Positions 11,614-22,743 of a DNA stretch of 64,000 nt are shown piece after piece. Each line of letters begins with the position of its first letter. Positions within the stretch are counted from its first letter, which is position 1. Where the stretch lies: the NCBI RefSeq assembly GCF_024704385.1, contig NZ_JAJDFX010000002.1:558001-622000 (forward strand). The letters run 5' to 3'. Made by a program: the position numbers and the translations under genes. The notes beneath the pieces are model-generated. The model was not told the DNA's origin. It ran no database searches and saw only the letters and a program-made list of their open reading frames with translations. The stretch comes from Cellulomonas sp. P24 (GTDB taxonomy: Bacteria; Actinomycetota; Actinomycetes; Actinomycetales; Cellulomonadaceae).

Positions 11614-12052
11614 TCACGCGCTCACCTGACCCGGGTGCGCGGCGTCCCACGCGGCCCGCTCGCGGTCGATCCGGCCGCCGAGCCGCAACGCCACGACCCA
11701 CAGCACCACGAACAGACCACCGATCGCGAACATCGCGGTGACAGCGACCCCACCTGCCAGCACGGCGACCTGCACGACGCTCCCTGCGACGTACCCACCA
11801 GGTCGGCCCACGACCCCGGACAGCAGCACGAGCACCACCGTGAGGGTCCCCCCCCACGGTCCACACCGTGGCCGACGGGGCGACCCGCAGGCCGTACGCG
11901 ACCAGGGTCGCGAACAGCACCACGAATGCCTCGAGGATCAGGATCGTCTGCGTGAACTGCACCATCGCGGGTCGCTTGCGGACCACCCGGGTGCCCGCGC
12001 CCGGGTGCACGGACCGGTTGTCGGCCACGTTGTCAGCAGGAGGCGTCGTCAT
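11614..12052 (-). CDS. DUF4233-like membrane protein (one-base frameshift)
   Basis: A small integral membrane protein of unknown function. From ATG 12052 the protein has a hydrophilic head (MTTPPADNVADNRSVHPG), then hydrophobic helices (TILILEAFVVLFATLVAYGL). The frame breaks at an eight-C run at 11848-11855 (plus strand). Removing one base gives TVWTVGGTLTVVLVLLSGVV and continues in the second frame through two further helices to AAHPGQVSA, stop 11614. Length 439 is one base over 146 codons. In related genomes such a gene often lies between folC and ndk; here the dha operon intervenes. Family assignment rests on position and helix pattern. Confidence 0.65.
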
Positions 12053-12114
12053 GGCGCCAGGGTAGTCGGTGACGGCCCACCTCCCGGCGGCACGTCGCGT
12101 CCGTCACCCAGCGC

Positions 12115-12831
12115 TCAGGCCTCGCCGAATCCCCCGTCGACGGCACGGGACACGGCCTCCACAGCGGCGGCGGCCTCGGGTCCCACCGCGTGGACGACGA
12201 GGCGCTGGCCGCCTGTCGCCCCGAGCTTCATGAGCTCGAGCACGCTCACGGCGTTCACCCCGCCGATCGTGACGGTGGCGTCGAAACCACTGACCATCCG
12301 CGCGAGCTCGGCTGCCGGCCGCGCGTGCAGGCCGAGGGGGTTGCGGAGCACGACCTCACGGACGACGCCGTCGGACGCTGCCGCGCTGCCGTCCGCTGCA
12401 CCGCTGCCCTCCGCACCGTGCGTCGCACCGTGGCCGAACGCCGTGCCGGCGTCCTGCGCCGCGGCCACGACCTCGTCGAGACCGGCACCACCGGCGGCGG
12501 CCACCGCAGCCGCCACGGCGCCCTCCACGAACGGTGCATCGGCGAGCCGGACACGTTCGACGACGTCCTCGTCCGCGAAGTCGAGGACGGCCTCGGTGGT
12601 CAGCACCGCCGAGCCGAGGTCCGTCAGCACGACGGCCGCCCTCCCGTCGCCCGTCGCCTCGACCAGCGACTCGGAGACGAGGTCGAAGCTCGTCCCGAGA
12701 CCGTCGGGCGTCCCGCCGGCCGGCACGATCAGGACCCCTGGTGCCATCTGCCCCGCCAGCGCGGCGGTGCCGCGGGCCAGGTCGCGCGAGTGCGAGACGA
12801 GGATCAGCGCGACGGGCACCGGTGCACTCAC
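12115..12831 (-). CDS. dhaM: Dihydroxyacetone kinase phosphoryl-donor subunit DhaM (EIIA-HPr fusion)
   Basis: Carries phosphate from the PTS to DhaL. The 238-residue protein has an N-terminal mannose-type EIIA domain beginning VALILVSHSRDLARG with the phosphorylatable His, an Ala/Gly-rich linker at about residues 120-150, and a C-terminal HPr domain with NPLGLHARPAAEL containing the HPr His and a typical MKLGATGG end region. No enzyme I domain is present, so a separate EI is required. GTG 12831 overlaps the dhaL stop (12828-12831), indicating coupling. Last gene of dhaK-dhaL-dhaM. Confidence 0.9.
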   Translation of the reverse strand: MSAPVPVALILVSHSRDLARGTAALAGQMAPGVLIVPAGGTPDGLGTSFDLVSESLVEATGDGRAAVVLTDLGSAVLTTEAVLDFADEDVVERVRLADAPFVEGAVAAAVAAAGGAGLDEVVAAAQDAGTAFGHGATHGAEGSGAADGSAAASDGVVREVVLRNPLGLHARPAAELARMVSGFDATVTIGGVNAVSVLELMKLGATGGQRLVVHAVGPEAAAAVEAVSRAVDGGFGEA

Positions 12832-13471
12832 CCGGCCACCCTCGCGGCGGTGTCGGCCGCGGCCCGCATCACCAGGGCGCTCGACGTCGCGCCCGGATCG
12901 ATGTGACCGATGCTGCGCTCGCCCAGGTAGCTCGCGCGCCCCTTCGTCGCCAGCAGGTCCTTCGTGTCCTTGGCGCCCTGCTCGGCTGCGGTCGCCGCGG
13001 CTGCGAGGACCCCGGACGGACCGGCACCGTCCGCCGCGGCCGCGACCGCTGCGGCGACGGCCGGCGTCCAGGCGTCCACCATGGTCTTCTCGCCCGGGTT
13101 CGCCTTGCCCCGCACGACGATCCCCTCGAGACCCGCCTCGAGCATCGCGACCAGCCCGGCGCCGTCGAGGTCGTCGACCATGGTCACCTTCGCGGCACGC
13201 AGGTACGCCGTGCCGTAGAGGGCCCGGCGGCGCCGCCGACCGTGGACATGAGGGTGGTCGCGACGAGCTTGAGGACATCGCCGACCGTGGCCGGCGGCTC
13301 CGTCAGGGCGTCGAGCTTGGCGACCACGGCCGAGAACCCGCGGTACATGTTCTCGCCGTGGTCGCCGTCGCCGATCTGCCTGTCGAGCTCGATGAGCTCG
13401 GCCCGATGCTCCGTCATCACCTGCGCGGTCAGGCGGGTCCAGTCAAGAGCCCAGTCGGGTCCTAGCGTCAT
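12828..13471 (-). CDS. dhaL: Dihydroxyacetone kinase ADP-binding subunit DhaL (one-base frameshift)
   Basis: Nucleotide-binding subunit that phosphorylates dihydroxyacetone held by DhaK, with ADP as a bound cofactor recharged by DhaM. The start ATG 13471 follows AGGAGA. The N-terminal part contains the Mg-ADP motif QIGDGDHGENM. The frame breaks at GGGCCC (13220-13225 plus): one additional G/C yields GGAAGPLYGTAYLRA and joins the second frame through GKANPGEKTMVDAW, a standard DhaL motif. Length 644 is one base short of 215 codons. The stop overlaps dhaM. Most likely a sequencing error. Confidence 0.85.
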
Positions 13472-13508
13472 GCGAACTCTCCTTGCTCGGGACTCATGGA
13501 ACTGTCGG

Positions 13509-14504
<996 letters not shown>

Positions 14505-14642
14505 GGAGATTCCCTTCTGCACGACGGTGTGATCAGGGCTGCACCAGGGTGCCGCAGCTCGTCATCCACACTGACCTGGGCATTCGCGCGCGTCAAGGGG
14601 AGAAGGTTCAGCGGCTGTGCACATTTGTGCAGGTCTGTCCGG

Positions 14643-16028
14643 TCACCCGCGCCCGAGCAGGATCCGCGCGTCCGCGACCATCGTGATCGACCCCGTCACG
14701 ATGATCCCCGCCCCGTACTGCTCCTCGCTCTCGGCACGTCCGACCGCGACGTCGATCGCCGCGTCGAGCCGCTCGGCGACGTGCACGCGGTCCTCGCCGA
14801 AGACGTCGTAGGCCACCTCGGCGAGCTCCTCGACCGGCATCGACCGCTCCGAGCTCGACATCGTCACGACGACCTCGGCCACGAGCGGTTCCAGCCCGGC
14901 GAGGATCCCGACGGCATCCTTGTCCGCGAGGACACCGACGACGGCGACGAGCCGGGTGAACTCGAACGCCTCCTCGACCGCGGCGACGAGGGCAGCGACC
15001 CCGGCCGGGTTGTGCGCCGCATCCACGAGGATCGTCGGGCTCGTGCGCACCACCTCGAGCCGACCCGGCGACGTCACGTCGGCGAACGCGGCACCGACCA
15101 CGTCGCCGTCGAGCGCCGCGCCCTGGTTCAGCAGGACCTCGCACGCGACGAGTGCCAGAAGCGCGTTGTGGGCCTGGTGCTCGCCGTACAACGGGACGAA
15201 CACCTCTGTGTACAGACCCCCGAGCCCCTGCAACGAGAGCAGCTGACCACCGACCGCGACGTGCCGCGACGACACCGCGACGTCGACCCCCTCGCGCACG
15301 ACGCGGGCCCCGTGGGTCGCCGCCGCCGCGAGGATGACGCCCTCGACCTCGTGGGTCTGGTCCGCGAGGATGACCGTCGCGCCGTCCTTGATGATCCCGG
15401 CCTTGGTCCCGGCGATCTCGGTCAGCTCGTGACCGAGCCAACGCTCGTGGTCGTACGCGATCTGCGAGATCACGGCGACGTCCCCGTCCGCGACGTTCGT
15501 CGCGTCCCAGTCGCCCCCCATCCCGACCTCGAGGATCGCGACGTCGACCGGCGCGTCCGCGAACGCCGCGAACGCCATCACCGTGAGGACCTCGAAGAAG
15601 CTCATCCGCGGTCCTCCCTCGGCGAGCGACCGCGTGTCGACGAGGTGCACGTACGGTGCGACCTCCTGCCACACCTCGACGAACCGCTCGTCGCTGATCG
15701 GCTCACCGTCGATGGCGATCCGCTCGGTCGGGCTCGTCAGGTGCGGGCTCGTGAACCGGCCGGTGCGCAGCCCGTGCTCACGGATCAGCCGCTCGACCAT
15801 CCGCGAGGTCGAGGTCTTGCCGTTGGTGCCGGTCAGGTGCACGACCCGGAACGCGTGCTGCGGGTCGCCGAGCAGCTCGCACACCGCACGCACCCGGTCG
15901 AGGGTCGGGGCGAAGTCGTGCTCCGGGGCACGGTCGAGGATGCCCGCGTAGACCTCGCGCGCGGCGGATCGTGCGTCGTCCGTGCCGCCGGACGGGCGCG
16001 GGCCGCGACGTCGCTCGTCGGGGCTCAT
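14643..16028 (-). CDS. folC: Bifunctional folylpolyglutamate synthase / dihydrofolate synthase
   Basis: Adds glutamate to dihydropteroate and folates. The 461-residue Mur-ligase-type protein has the ATP loop [17 protein letters not shown], the FTSPHL motif, [19 protein letters not shown] and DAAHNPAG. The start ATG 16028 overlaps the ileS stop codon (ATGA, 16025-16028), so it is translationally coupled to ileS. The N-terminus ([15 protein letters not shown]) is hydrophilic and variable. The ileS-folC order is usual in actinobacteria; normally DUF4233 and ndk follow directly, but here dhaKLM comes between. Confidence 0.94.
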   Translation of the reverse strand: MSPDERRRGPRPSGGTDDARSAAREVYAGILDRAPEHDFAPTLDRVRAVCELLGDPQHAFRVVHLTGTNGKTSTSRMVERLIREHGLRTGRFTSPHLTSPTERIAIDGEPISDERFVEVWQEVAPYVHLVDTRSLAEGGPRMSFFEVLTVMAFAAFADAPVDVAILEVGMGGDWDATNVADGDVAVISQIAYDHERWLGHELTEIAGTKAGIIKDGATVILADQTHEVEGVILAAAATHGARVVREGVDVAVSSRHVAVGGQLLSLQGLGGLYTEVFVPLYGEHQAHNALLALVACEVLLNQGAALDGDVVGAAFADVTSPGRLEVVRTSPTILVDAAHNPAGVAALVAAVEEAFEFTRLVAVVGVLADKDAVGILAGLEPLVAEVVVTMSSSERSMPVEELAEVAYDVFGEDRVHVAERLDAAIDVAVGRAESEEQYGAGIIVTGSITMVADARILLGRG

Positions 16029-19000
16029 GCCTGCACCCGCTCGACCTCGGCGGTCGGTGCGTCGACGTCGGCGCCGACTACCACGACCTCGTCGGCGAGG
16101 GTCTCGCGGGCGATCAGGTCGCGGTGCTCCTCCATCGCCGCGACCCAGTCCCCCGGGACCTCGAGCCGGAGCCGGACCCGGTCGCTGACGTGCAGGTCCG
16201 CAGCCTTGCGGGCGTCCTGCACGACGCGGACGGCGTCCCGCGCGTACCCCTCGGCACGCAGCGCGTCGTCGATCGCGAGGTCGAGCACCACGAAGCCGGA
16301 GTCGGTCAGCACCGCCGCGGCGACGTCCTGCCCCGCGTCGGCACCGGTGTCGATGACCGTCGTGAGCTCGAACTCGCCCTCCTGCAGCGACACCTCGCCG
16401 TCCGCGGTCCGCACGACCACGGCACCCTGCGGGGTCGAGGACCACTCCCCCGCCTTCGCCGCCCGGATGACGTCCTGCACCCGCTTGCCGAGCCGGGGGC
16501 CGACGGCGCGGGCGTTGACCGCGAGCCGCGACGTCACGCCGAACCGTTCGGCCGCCCCGTCGGCGAGCGCCACGAGCTCGACCGTCTTGACGTTGAGCTC
16601 GGCCGCGATCAGCGCGCGGTACGGCTCGATCGCCGCAGGGTCGTCGCTCGCGACCGAGAGCGCACGCAGCGGCTGACGCACGCGCAGCGCGTTCGCCTTG
16701 CGGAGGCCCAGGGCGACCGAGACGATCTCGCGGACCCGGTCCATCGCCACGACGAGGTCGTGGTCGCCCGCGAGCACGACGTCCGGCTCCCCCGCGCCGA
16801 TCGCCGGCCAGTCGGTCAGGTGCACACTGCGGGCTCCCGTCAGCCCCCGCCAGATCTCCTCCGAGATCAGCGGAGCCAGCGGAGCCATCACGCGCGTCAA
16901 CGCCTCGAGGGCGGTCCACAGCGTGTCGAAGGCGTCGTGGTCCTCCGCCCAGAACCGATCGCGCTGCGTGCGCACGTACCAGTTCGTGAGCACATCGAGG
17001 TGCGCACGGACCGTGTCGCACGCGCCGGGCACGTCGTACGTGTCCAGCTGCTCGGTCACCGTGCGGACCAGGTCGCCCGTCCGGGCCAGGAGGTACCTGT
17101 CCATCGGGGCCAGGCCGTCCACGCGGTCGACGGTCATCGGTCGTGCGGTGTACCCGGCGCCACCGTCGGCCGCCCCGGCGTAGAGCGTGAAGAAGTACCA
17201 CGTGCTCCACAGCGGGAGCAGGACCTGGCGCACCTCGGCCCGGATCCCCTCCTCCGTGACGACGAGGTTCCCGCCCCGGAGGATCGGCGACGCCATGAGG
17301 AACCAGCGCATCGCGTCGGAGCCGTCACGGTCGAACACCTCGGTCACCGCCGGGTAGTTGCGCAGCGACTTGCTCATCTTGCGGCCGTCCGAGCCGAGCA
17401 CGATCCCGTGCGACACCGACGTCCGGAACGCGGGCCGGTCGAACAACGCGGTCGCGAGCACGTGCAGCAGGTAGAACCAGCCGCGTGTCTGGCCGATGTA
17501 CTCGGTGATGAAGTCACCCGGGTAGTGGTGCTCGAACCAGTCCGCGTTCTCGAACGGGTAGTGCACCTGCGCGAACGGCATCGAACCGGAGTCGAACCAG
17601 ACGTCGAGGACGTCCGGGATCCGGCGCATCGTCGAGCGGCCCGTCGGGTCGTCCGGGTTCGGCCTCGTCAGGTCGTCGATGAACGGCCGGTGCAGGTCGG
17701 TCACCTCGACGCCGAAGTCGGCCTCGAGCTCGGCGAGCGAGCCGTAGACGTCGACGCGCGGGTATGCGGGATCGTCGCTGCGCCACACCGGGATCGGCGT
17801 CCCCCAGTAGCGGTTGCGCGAGATCGACCAGTCGCGTGCACCGGCGAGCCACTTGCCGAACTGGCCGTCCTTGATGTGCTCGGGCACCCAGGTGATCTCC
17901 TGGTTCAGCTCGACCATCCGGTCGCGGAACGCGGTGACCCGGACGAACCAGCTGGACACGGCCTTGTAGATCAACGGGTTCCGGCACCGCCAGCAGTGCG
18001 GGTAGGAGTGCTGGTAGGTCTCGTGCCGGACGAGGACCGCCCGGTGGGCGACGTCGACGCCCGCCAGGTCGCCCGTGCCCGCCTTGAGGTCGGCGATCAC
18101 CTTCGGGTTCGCGTCGAACACCTGCAGACCGGCGTAGTCCGGGACCTCGGACGTGAAGCGGCCCTTGGAGTCGACCGGGACCACCGGGGTGATCCCGGCG
18201 GCGTCGCACGCGAGCATGTCGTCCTCGCCGAACGCCGGCGCGAGGTGCACGAGCCCGGTGCCGTCCTCCGTGGTCACGTAGTCGGCGGCAAGCACCTGGT
18301 GCACGTGCGGACGGCCGGCGAAGTAGCTGAAGATCGGCGTGTACGACCGACCGACGAGGTCGGCACCCGACAGCCGCGCGACGACCTCCGGGGACTCACC
18401 GAGCTCGCGCGCGTACGACGCGAGCCGGGAGGCGGCGATCAGGACGCGGTCCCCCGCGAGCGCGCCCTCCGCCGGGACGACGACGACGTAGTCGATCTCC
18501 GGGCCCACCGCGACCGCGAGGTTGGACGGCAGGGTCCACGGCGTCGTCGTCCAGACCAGGGCGAGCTCGCCGGTCTCGAGCCGGACGCCGACAGTCACCG
18601 CGGGGTCCTGCCGGGACTGGTAGACGTCGGCGTCCATGCCGAGCTCGTGGTTCGACAGCGGCGTCTCGTCGCGCCAGCAGTACGGCAGGACGCGGTAGCC
18701 CTCGTAGGCGAGCCCCTTGTCGTGGAGCTGCTTGAACGCCCAGATCACCGACTCCATGTAGGTGAGGTCGAGCGTCTTGTAGTCGTGATCGAAGTCCACC
18801 CAGCGGGCCTGGCGGGTGACGTAGTCCTGCCACTCGACCGTGTACTTGAGGACCGAGGTGCGGCACGCGTCGTTGAACGCGGCGATCCCCATCTCGTCGA
18901 TCTGCGACTTGTCGGTGATCCCGAGGATCCGCTCGGCCTCGAGCTCGGCCGGCAGCCCGTGCGTGTCCCAGCCGAAGCGTCGCTCGACGCGCCGGCCCCG

Positions 19001-19255
19001 TTGCGTCCGGTACCGGCCGACGATGTCCTTCGCGTAGCCGGTCAGCAGGTGGCCGTAGTGCGGCAGACCGTTGGCGAACGGCGGGCCGTCGTAGAAGACG
19101 AACTCGTTGTCGCCGTCGGCGCCGGCAGGTCGCAGGTCCACCGAGGCCTGGAACGTCGCGTCCTGCGCCCAGTACGCCAGGACCTCGCGCTCGAGGGCGG
19201 GCAGGTCCGGCGACGGGGTCACGCCGTCGGTGTCGCGGTGCAAGGGATAGGCCAC
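16025..19255 (-). CDS. ileS: Isoleucyl-tRNA synthetase
   Basis: Class I synthetase charging tRNA-Ile. The protein of about 1076 residues shows the HIGH-type signature [23 protein letters not shown], an editing CP1 region, and [11 protein letters not shown]. The long, eukaryote-like type is usual in actinobacteria. The start is a GTG at 19255 ([11 protein letters not shown]) because AGGAG lies about 8 bases upstream; an in-frame ATG at 19288 lacks such a site, and upstream translation up to 19558 crosses the T-box leader and is not coding. The end overlaps folC. Expression is likely controlled by the T-box. Confidence 0.95.
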   Translation of the reverse strand: MAYPLHRDTDGVTPSPDLPALEREVLAYWAQDATFQASVDLRPAGADGDNEFVFYDGPPFANGLPHYGHLLTGYAKDIVGRYRTQRGRRVERRFGWDTHGLPAELEAERILGITDKSQIDEMGIAAFNDACRTSVLKYTVEWQDYVTRQARWVDFDHDYKTLDLTYMESVIWAFKQLHDKGLAYEGYRVLPYCWRDETPLSNHELGMDADVYQSRQDPAVTVGVRLETGELALVWTTTPWTLPSNLAVAVGPEIDYVVVVPAEGALAGDRVLIAASRLASYARELGESPEVVARLSGADLVGRSYTPIFSYFAGRPHVHQVLAADYVTTEDGTGLVHLAPAFGEDDMLACDAAGITPVVPVDSKGRFTSEVPDYAGLQVFDANPKVIADLKAGTGDLAGVDVAHRAVLVRHETYQHSYPHCWRCRNPLIYKAVSSWFVRVTAFRDRMVELNQEITWVPEHIKDGQFGKWLAGARDWSISRNRYWGTPIPVWRSDDPAYPRVDVYGSLAELEADFGVEVTDLHRPFIDDLTRPNPDDPTGRSTMRRIPDVLDVWFDSGSMPFAQVHYPFENADWFEHHYPGDFITEYIGQTRGWFYLLHVLATALFDRPAFRTSVSHGIVLGSDGRKMSKSLRNYPAVTEVFDRDGSDAMRWFLMASPILRGGNLVVTEEGIRAEVRQVLLPLWSTWYFFTLYAGAADGGAGYTARPMTVDRVDGLAPMDRYLLARTGDLVRTVTEQLDTYDVPGACDTVRAHLDVLTNWYVRTQRDRFWAEDHDAFDTLWTALEALTRVMAPLAPLISEEIWRGLTGARSVHLTDWPAIGAGEPDVVLAGDHDLVVAMDRVREIVSVALGLRKANALRVRQPLRALSVASDDPAAIEPYRALIAAELNVKTVELVALADGAAERFGVTSRLAVNARAVGPRLGKRVQDVIRAAKAGEWSSTPQGAVVVRTADGEVSLQEGEFELTTVIDTGADAGQDVAAAVLTDSGFVVLDLAIDDALRAEGYARDAVRVVQDARKAADLHVSDRVRLRLEVPGDWVAAMEEHRDLIARETLADEVVVVGADVDAPTAEVERVQA

Positions 19256-19515
19256 GTCGGGCTCCTGGGGTCGTTCGTACCGTCGCATCTCTGGGCTGCG
19301 AGGACGACGGTCGCCGGACGGCCACCCGGCCGCCACGGTCACCACCGCGGTACCACCCCGCTTGCCGACGCACCCGTGCCCGGATCGGGAACGCGAGGTC
19401 GGCCTCTCGTCGACGGCTGTGACGGGCCTGCCCCGTCCGGTTCTACTGGGGCCGCGCCATGGCTCGGCCTGTTCTTCCGGAGGCTCACCGGTGATGGCCG
19501 GGTCGTCGCCTGTGC
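19256..19515 (-). promoter_or_regulatory. T-box riboswitch leader of ileS
   Basis: On the minus strand the leader carries GGCCATCACCGGTGAGCC followed by TCCGGAAGAAC, matching the stem I pattern of actinobacterial ileS T-boxes, with the isoleucine specifier ATC at 19495-19493. Downstream lies GGGTGGTACCGCG, the T-box sequence that pairs with the tRNA acceptor end (core TGGTACCGCG at 19355-19346). The ileS ribosome-binding site AGGAG lies about 85 bases further on, consistent with the translational mode known for this clade. A TACGAT hexamer (19525-19520) may be the -10. Boundaries are approximate. Confidence 0.85.
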
Positions 19516-19623
19516 GTCCATCGTAGGGGATCACCCGGTGGGGACGACGCACGCGCACGCCTGACGCGCGGCGTCACCGCGCGACCGCGTCGACGGCCAG
19601 CGACACCCGGCTCGTCCGACGTG

Positions 19624-20130
19624 TCAGATCGTGACGGGCGGCTGCGCCGACCAGGGGAACGTGATCCACCGACCGGTGCGACGCCACACGAGATCGGGGT
19701 CGATGATCGACCGGGGCTTGGCGTAGAGCACCGCCGAGCGCGCCTCCGCGCAGTGCGCGGCGACCAGTCGCAGCACGAGGGCGAGGGTCTCACCGGTGTC
19801 CGCGACGTCGTCGACGACCAGCGCCCGCCTGCCCACGAGCGCGTCGGTGTCCAGCAACGGCGGCAGCACGACGGGGTCGGCGAGGCGGCTGTCGATGCCG
19901 GTGTAGAACTCCACGTTCAGCGTGCCCATGACCTTGACGTCGAGCGCGTAGGCGATCGCCGCCGCCGGGAGGAGTCCGCCGCGTGCGACCGCGACGACGA
20001 CGTCGGGCACGAACCCCGACGCCAGGACCGCCCGCGCCAGCTCACGCGTCGCGTCACCGAACTCCTGCCAGCCGAGGATCTCCCGCTCGGTCGGGACGGG
20101 CTGACCCGGCGCGGCCTCACTCGTCGTCAT
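19624..20130 (-). CDS. Phosphoribosyltransferase (xanthine/hypoxanthine-guanine type)
   Basis: A 168-residue type I phosphoribosyltransferase. The PRPP loop is ALVVDDVADTGETL, and the N-terminal VAVARGGLLPAA is the usual flexible-loop partner. It probably converts a purine base with PRPP to a nucleotide; xanthine-guanine type is suggested by short length and the WITFPWS end, but substrate is not proven. ATG 20130 (MTTSEAAPG) is preferred to upstream ATG 20151. It is divergent from the MerR-type regulator gene. Confidence 0.8.
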   Translation of the reverse strand: MTTSEAAPGQPVPTEREILGWQEFGDATRELARAVLASGFVPDVVVAVARGGLLPAAAIAYALDVKVMGTLNVEFYTGIDSRLADPVVLPPLLDTDALVGRRALVVDDVADTGETLALVLRLVAAHCAEARSAVLYAKPRSIIDPDLVWRRTGRWITFPWSAQPPVTI

Positions 20131-20175
20131 GGTTCCAGCGTAGGGGCTCACCAGGCGCGGCCGGCCCGTCCTCTT

Positions 20176-20206
20176 GACCTTGACGCGGCGTCAACCTCTA
20201 GCGTCG
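20176..20206 (+). promoter_or_regulatory. MerR-type promoter/operator
   Basis: A perfect inverted repeat TTGACG-CGG-CGTCAA (20182-20196) lies between a TTGACC hexamer (20176-20181) and a weak TAGCGT (20201-20206), giving a 19-base spacer. This over-long spacer with a central dyad is the hallmark of promoters remodelled by MerR-family activators. It precedes the MerR-type gene by about 95 bases, suggesting autoregulation; it may also act on the divergent phosphoribosyltransferase. Confidence 0.6.
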
Positions 20207-20298
20207 GAGTCGCGTCGCTTCCCGGCGATGTGCGGTCATGGCGCGACGTCCTGCCGTCGCCGTCCTGCGCTGCGCTCAACCCCGATCGGAGGCTCCAG

Positions 20299-21058
20299 GT
20301 GGAACGCACGATCCACGACGTCGCGCGCCTGACCGGGACCACGAGCCGCACGCTCCGGCACTACGACGCGATCGGGCTGGTCCGTCCGAGCCGGGTCGCC
20401 CGAACCGGTTACCGGTACTACGACGACGACGCGCTCGTCCGGCTGCAGCGAGCCCTCCTGCTGCGCGACCTCGGGCTCGGGCTCGCCGACGTGCGACGCG
20501 TGCTCGACAGCGAGCAGGACCCGGTCGCCGCGCTGCGCGAGCACCTGGCACGACTGCGCGACGAGCAACGGCGCCTCGCCCGTCAGGTGGCATCCGTCAC
20601 CTGGACGATCACGACACTGGAGAACGGAGACCCCCTCATGGCCGAGACCATGTTCGACGGGTTCGACCACACGCAGCACCAGGACGAGGTCGAGCGGCGC
20701 TGGGGGCCGGCCGCGTACGCCGCGTCCGACGCCTGGTGGAAGGAGCTGTCGGTGGACGCCCGCGACGACTGGAGGCAGCAGCTCGCCGAGCTCGGGGCGG
20801 GCTGGCTCGCCGCCGCAGAGGCCGGGGTCGCTCCCGACTCGGAGGTCGCCCAGGAGCTCGCGCGGCGGCACTGCGACTGGCTCGCGGGCATCCCGGGCAC
20901 CCCGGGGGACGGCACCGGGCACCCGCTGAAGGAGTACGTCATCGGACTGGGCGAGATGTACGTCGCCGATCCGCGCTTCGCCGCGACCTACGGGGGGCGA
21001 GGCGAATGCCGTGCTCGTGCGGGACGCGCTGCGGGTGTTCGCCGACCGCACCCTGTGA
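20299..21058 (+). CDS. MerR-family regulator with TipA-like C-terminal domain (one-base frameshift)
   Basis: The N-terminal winged HTH (TIHDVARLTGTTSRTLRHYD, about residues 3-22) and dimerisation helix are typical of MerR regulators. The C-terminal region, with FDGFDHTQHQDEVERRWG and HPLKEYVIGLGEMYVADPRF, resembles the TipAS domain that binds thiopeptide-like ligands. A six-G run at 20992-20997 shifts the frame; five G gives YGGEANAVLVRDALRVFA and a stop at 21056-21058. Length 760 is one base over 253 codons. GTG 20299 has GGAGG about 8 bases before. An operator lies upstream. Confidence 0.85.
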
Positions 21059-21066
21059 CGCGCCGC

Positions 21067-21100
21067 GGGCGGGCCGGTGCCCGAGAGCACCTGCCCGCCC
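21067..21100. terminator. Bidirectional terminator hairpin
   Basis: GGGCGGGC (21067-21074) pairs with GCCCGCCC (21093-21100), and inside it GGTGC pairs with GCACC around a six-base loop. It sits between the convergent merR-type gene and mmsA and could end both transcripts. Confidence 0.65.
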
Positions 21101-21131
21101 GTGGAGCGGTCCCGACCCGACGGGCGCCCGG

Positions 21132-22694
21132 TCAGCCGTTCTGCGGGAACCCGAGGTTGATGCCACCGTGGCTCGGGTCGAGCCAGCGCGACGTGACGAC
21201 CTTGCCGCGCGTGAAGAACTGCACGCCCTCGAGGCCGTGCGCGTGCGAGTCGCCGAACAACGACGACTTCCAGCCGCCGAAGGAGTAGTACGCCATCGGC
21301 ACCGGGATCGGCACGTTGACCCCGACCATGCCGACCTGGACCTCGTTCTGGAACCGGCGCGCCGCACCGCCGTCGTTCGTGAAGATCGCCGTCCCGTTGC
21401 CGTACCGGTTCGCGTTGATCAGCGCGAGCCCGTCGTCGTACGACTCGACCCGCACGACCGACAGCACCGGGCCGAAGATCTCCTCGGTGTAGATCGACAT
21501 CTCCGGCGTGACGCGGTCGAACAGGGTCGGGCCGAGCCAGAACCCGCCGGCCTCCCCGTCGACCTCGATGCCGCGGCCGTCCACGACGAGCTCGGCACCC
21601 TCGGCGACGCCGGCCGCGACGAATCCCGCGACCTTGTCGCGATGCGCCTCGGTCACGAGCGGCCCCATGTCGGCGCCCACGCCGTCGCGCAGCACGGCGC
21701 CGTCCCCGGTCCGGAGCCGCGACATCCGGTCGGTGATCTTCGCGACGAGCTCGTCGGCGACGGGCTCGACCGCCACGAGGACGGAGATCGCCATGCACCG
21801 CTCCCCCGCCGAGCCGAAGCCGGCGTTGACGGCGGCGTCGGCGGCCAGGTCGAGATCTGCGTCGGGAAGGACCAGCATGTGGTTCTTCGCGCCGCCGAGG
21901 GCCTGGACGCGCTTGCCGTGGGCCGTGCCGGTCTCGTACACGTAGCGTGCGATCGGCGTCGAGCCGACGAACGAGACCGACGCGACGTCCGGGTGCACCA
22001 GGAGCGCGTCGACCGACTCCTTGGCGCCGTGGACCACGTTGAACACGCCGTCGGGCAGGCCCGCCTCACGCCACAGCTCGGCGAGCCAGATCGCCGTCGA
22101 CGGGTCCTTCTCGCTCGGCTTGAGCACGACCGTGTTGCCCGCCGCGATCGCGACCGGGAAGAACCACATCGGGACCATCGCCGGGAAGTTGAACGGGCTG
22201 ATGATGCCGACGACGCCGAGCGGCTGACGGATCGAGTAGACGTCCACCCGGGTGGACGCGTTCTCCGTGAACCCTCCCTTGAGCAGGTGCGGGATCCCGC
22301 AGGCGAACTCGACCACCTCGAGGCCGCGGCTGACCTCTCCGAGCGCGTCCGAGAGCACCTTGCCGTGCTCGGAGGTGACGATCGCGGCGAGCTCGTCCTT
22401 CCGCGCGTTGAGCAGCTCACGGAACGCGAAGAGGATCGCGGTCCGCCGGCTCAGCGCCAGGTCCCGCCAGGCGGGGAACGCGGCGCGCGCGGCCGCGACG
22501 GCGGCATCGACCTCGTCCGCGCCGCCGAGGGGGACCTCGACGGTCACGCGACCGGTCGCCGGGTTCGTCACCGGCGCCGTGGGGGCACCGTCCGGCGCCG
22601 CGACCGCGCGGCCCCCGATCCAGTGCGGCACGAGCGTCCGGGTGCCGTCCCTGACGGCCGTCGACGTGGTGGTGGAGGTGGTCGGCACACTCAT
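21132..22694 (-). CDS. mmsA: CoA-acylating methylmalonate-semialdehyde dehydrogenase
   Basis: NAD-dependent aldehyde dehydrogenase that oxidises malonate- or methylmalonate-semialdehyde to acetyl- or propionyl-CoA. The 520-residue protein has the MmsA features GIISPFNFPAMVPMWFFP, the LKPSEKDP loop, the glutamate-less GGAKNHMLVLPDAD segment, and the catalytic Cys300 in GSAGERCMAIS. ATG 22694 follows GAAGG. It is the last gene of an aminotransferase-SDR-mmsA operon (49 bases after the SDR), which suggests degradation of beta-alanine or a similar omega-amino acid; valine or inositol catabolism are alternatives. Confidence 0.9.
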   Translation of the reverse strand: MSVPTTSTTTSTAVRDGTRTLVPHWIGGRAVAAPDGAPTAPVTNPATGRVTVEVPLGGADEVDAAVAAARAAFPAWRDLALSRRTAILFAFRELLNARKDELAAIVTSEHGKVLSDALGEVSRGLEVVEFACGIPHLLKGGFTENASTRVDVYSIRQPLGVVGIISPFNFPAMVPMWFFPVAIAAGNTVVLKPSEKDPSTAIWLAELWREAGLPDGVFNVVHGAKESVDALLVHPDVASVSFVGSTPIARYVYETGTAHGKRVQALGGAKNHMLVLPDADLDLAADAAVNAGFGSAGERCMAISVLVAVEPVADELVAKITDRMSRLRTGDGAVLRDGVGADMGPLVTEAHRDKVAGFVAAGVAEGAELVVDGRGIEVDGEAGGFWLGPTLFDRVTPEMSIYTEEIFGPVLSVVRVESYDDGLALINANRYGNGTAIFTNDGGAARRFQNEVQVGMVGVNVPIPVPMAYYSFGGWKSSLFGDSHAHGLEGVQFFTRGKVVTSRWLDPSHGGINLGFPQNG

Positions 22695-22743
22695 GATGGT
22701 CGCCTTCGTCCAGGAGGAATGCGGCAGTGCTGACGACGCGGCC

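Noticed and set aside
19289-19558. N-terminal extension of ileS
   Set aside because: The sequence is the T-box leader, and no ribosome-binding site precedes the upstream starts.
20592-20650. Separate gene starting at ATG 20638 within merR
   Set aside because: It is in frame with the HTH part; the whole forms one MerR/TipA-type protein, although TipA-like short forms from internal starts are known and cannot be excluded.
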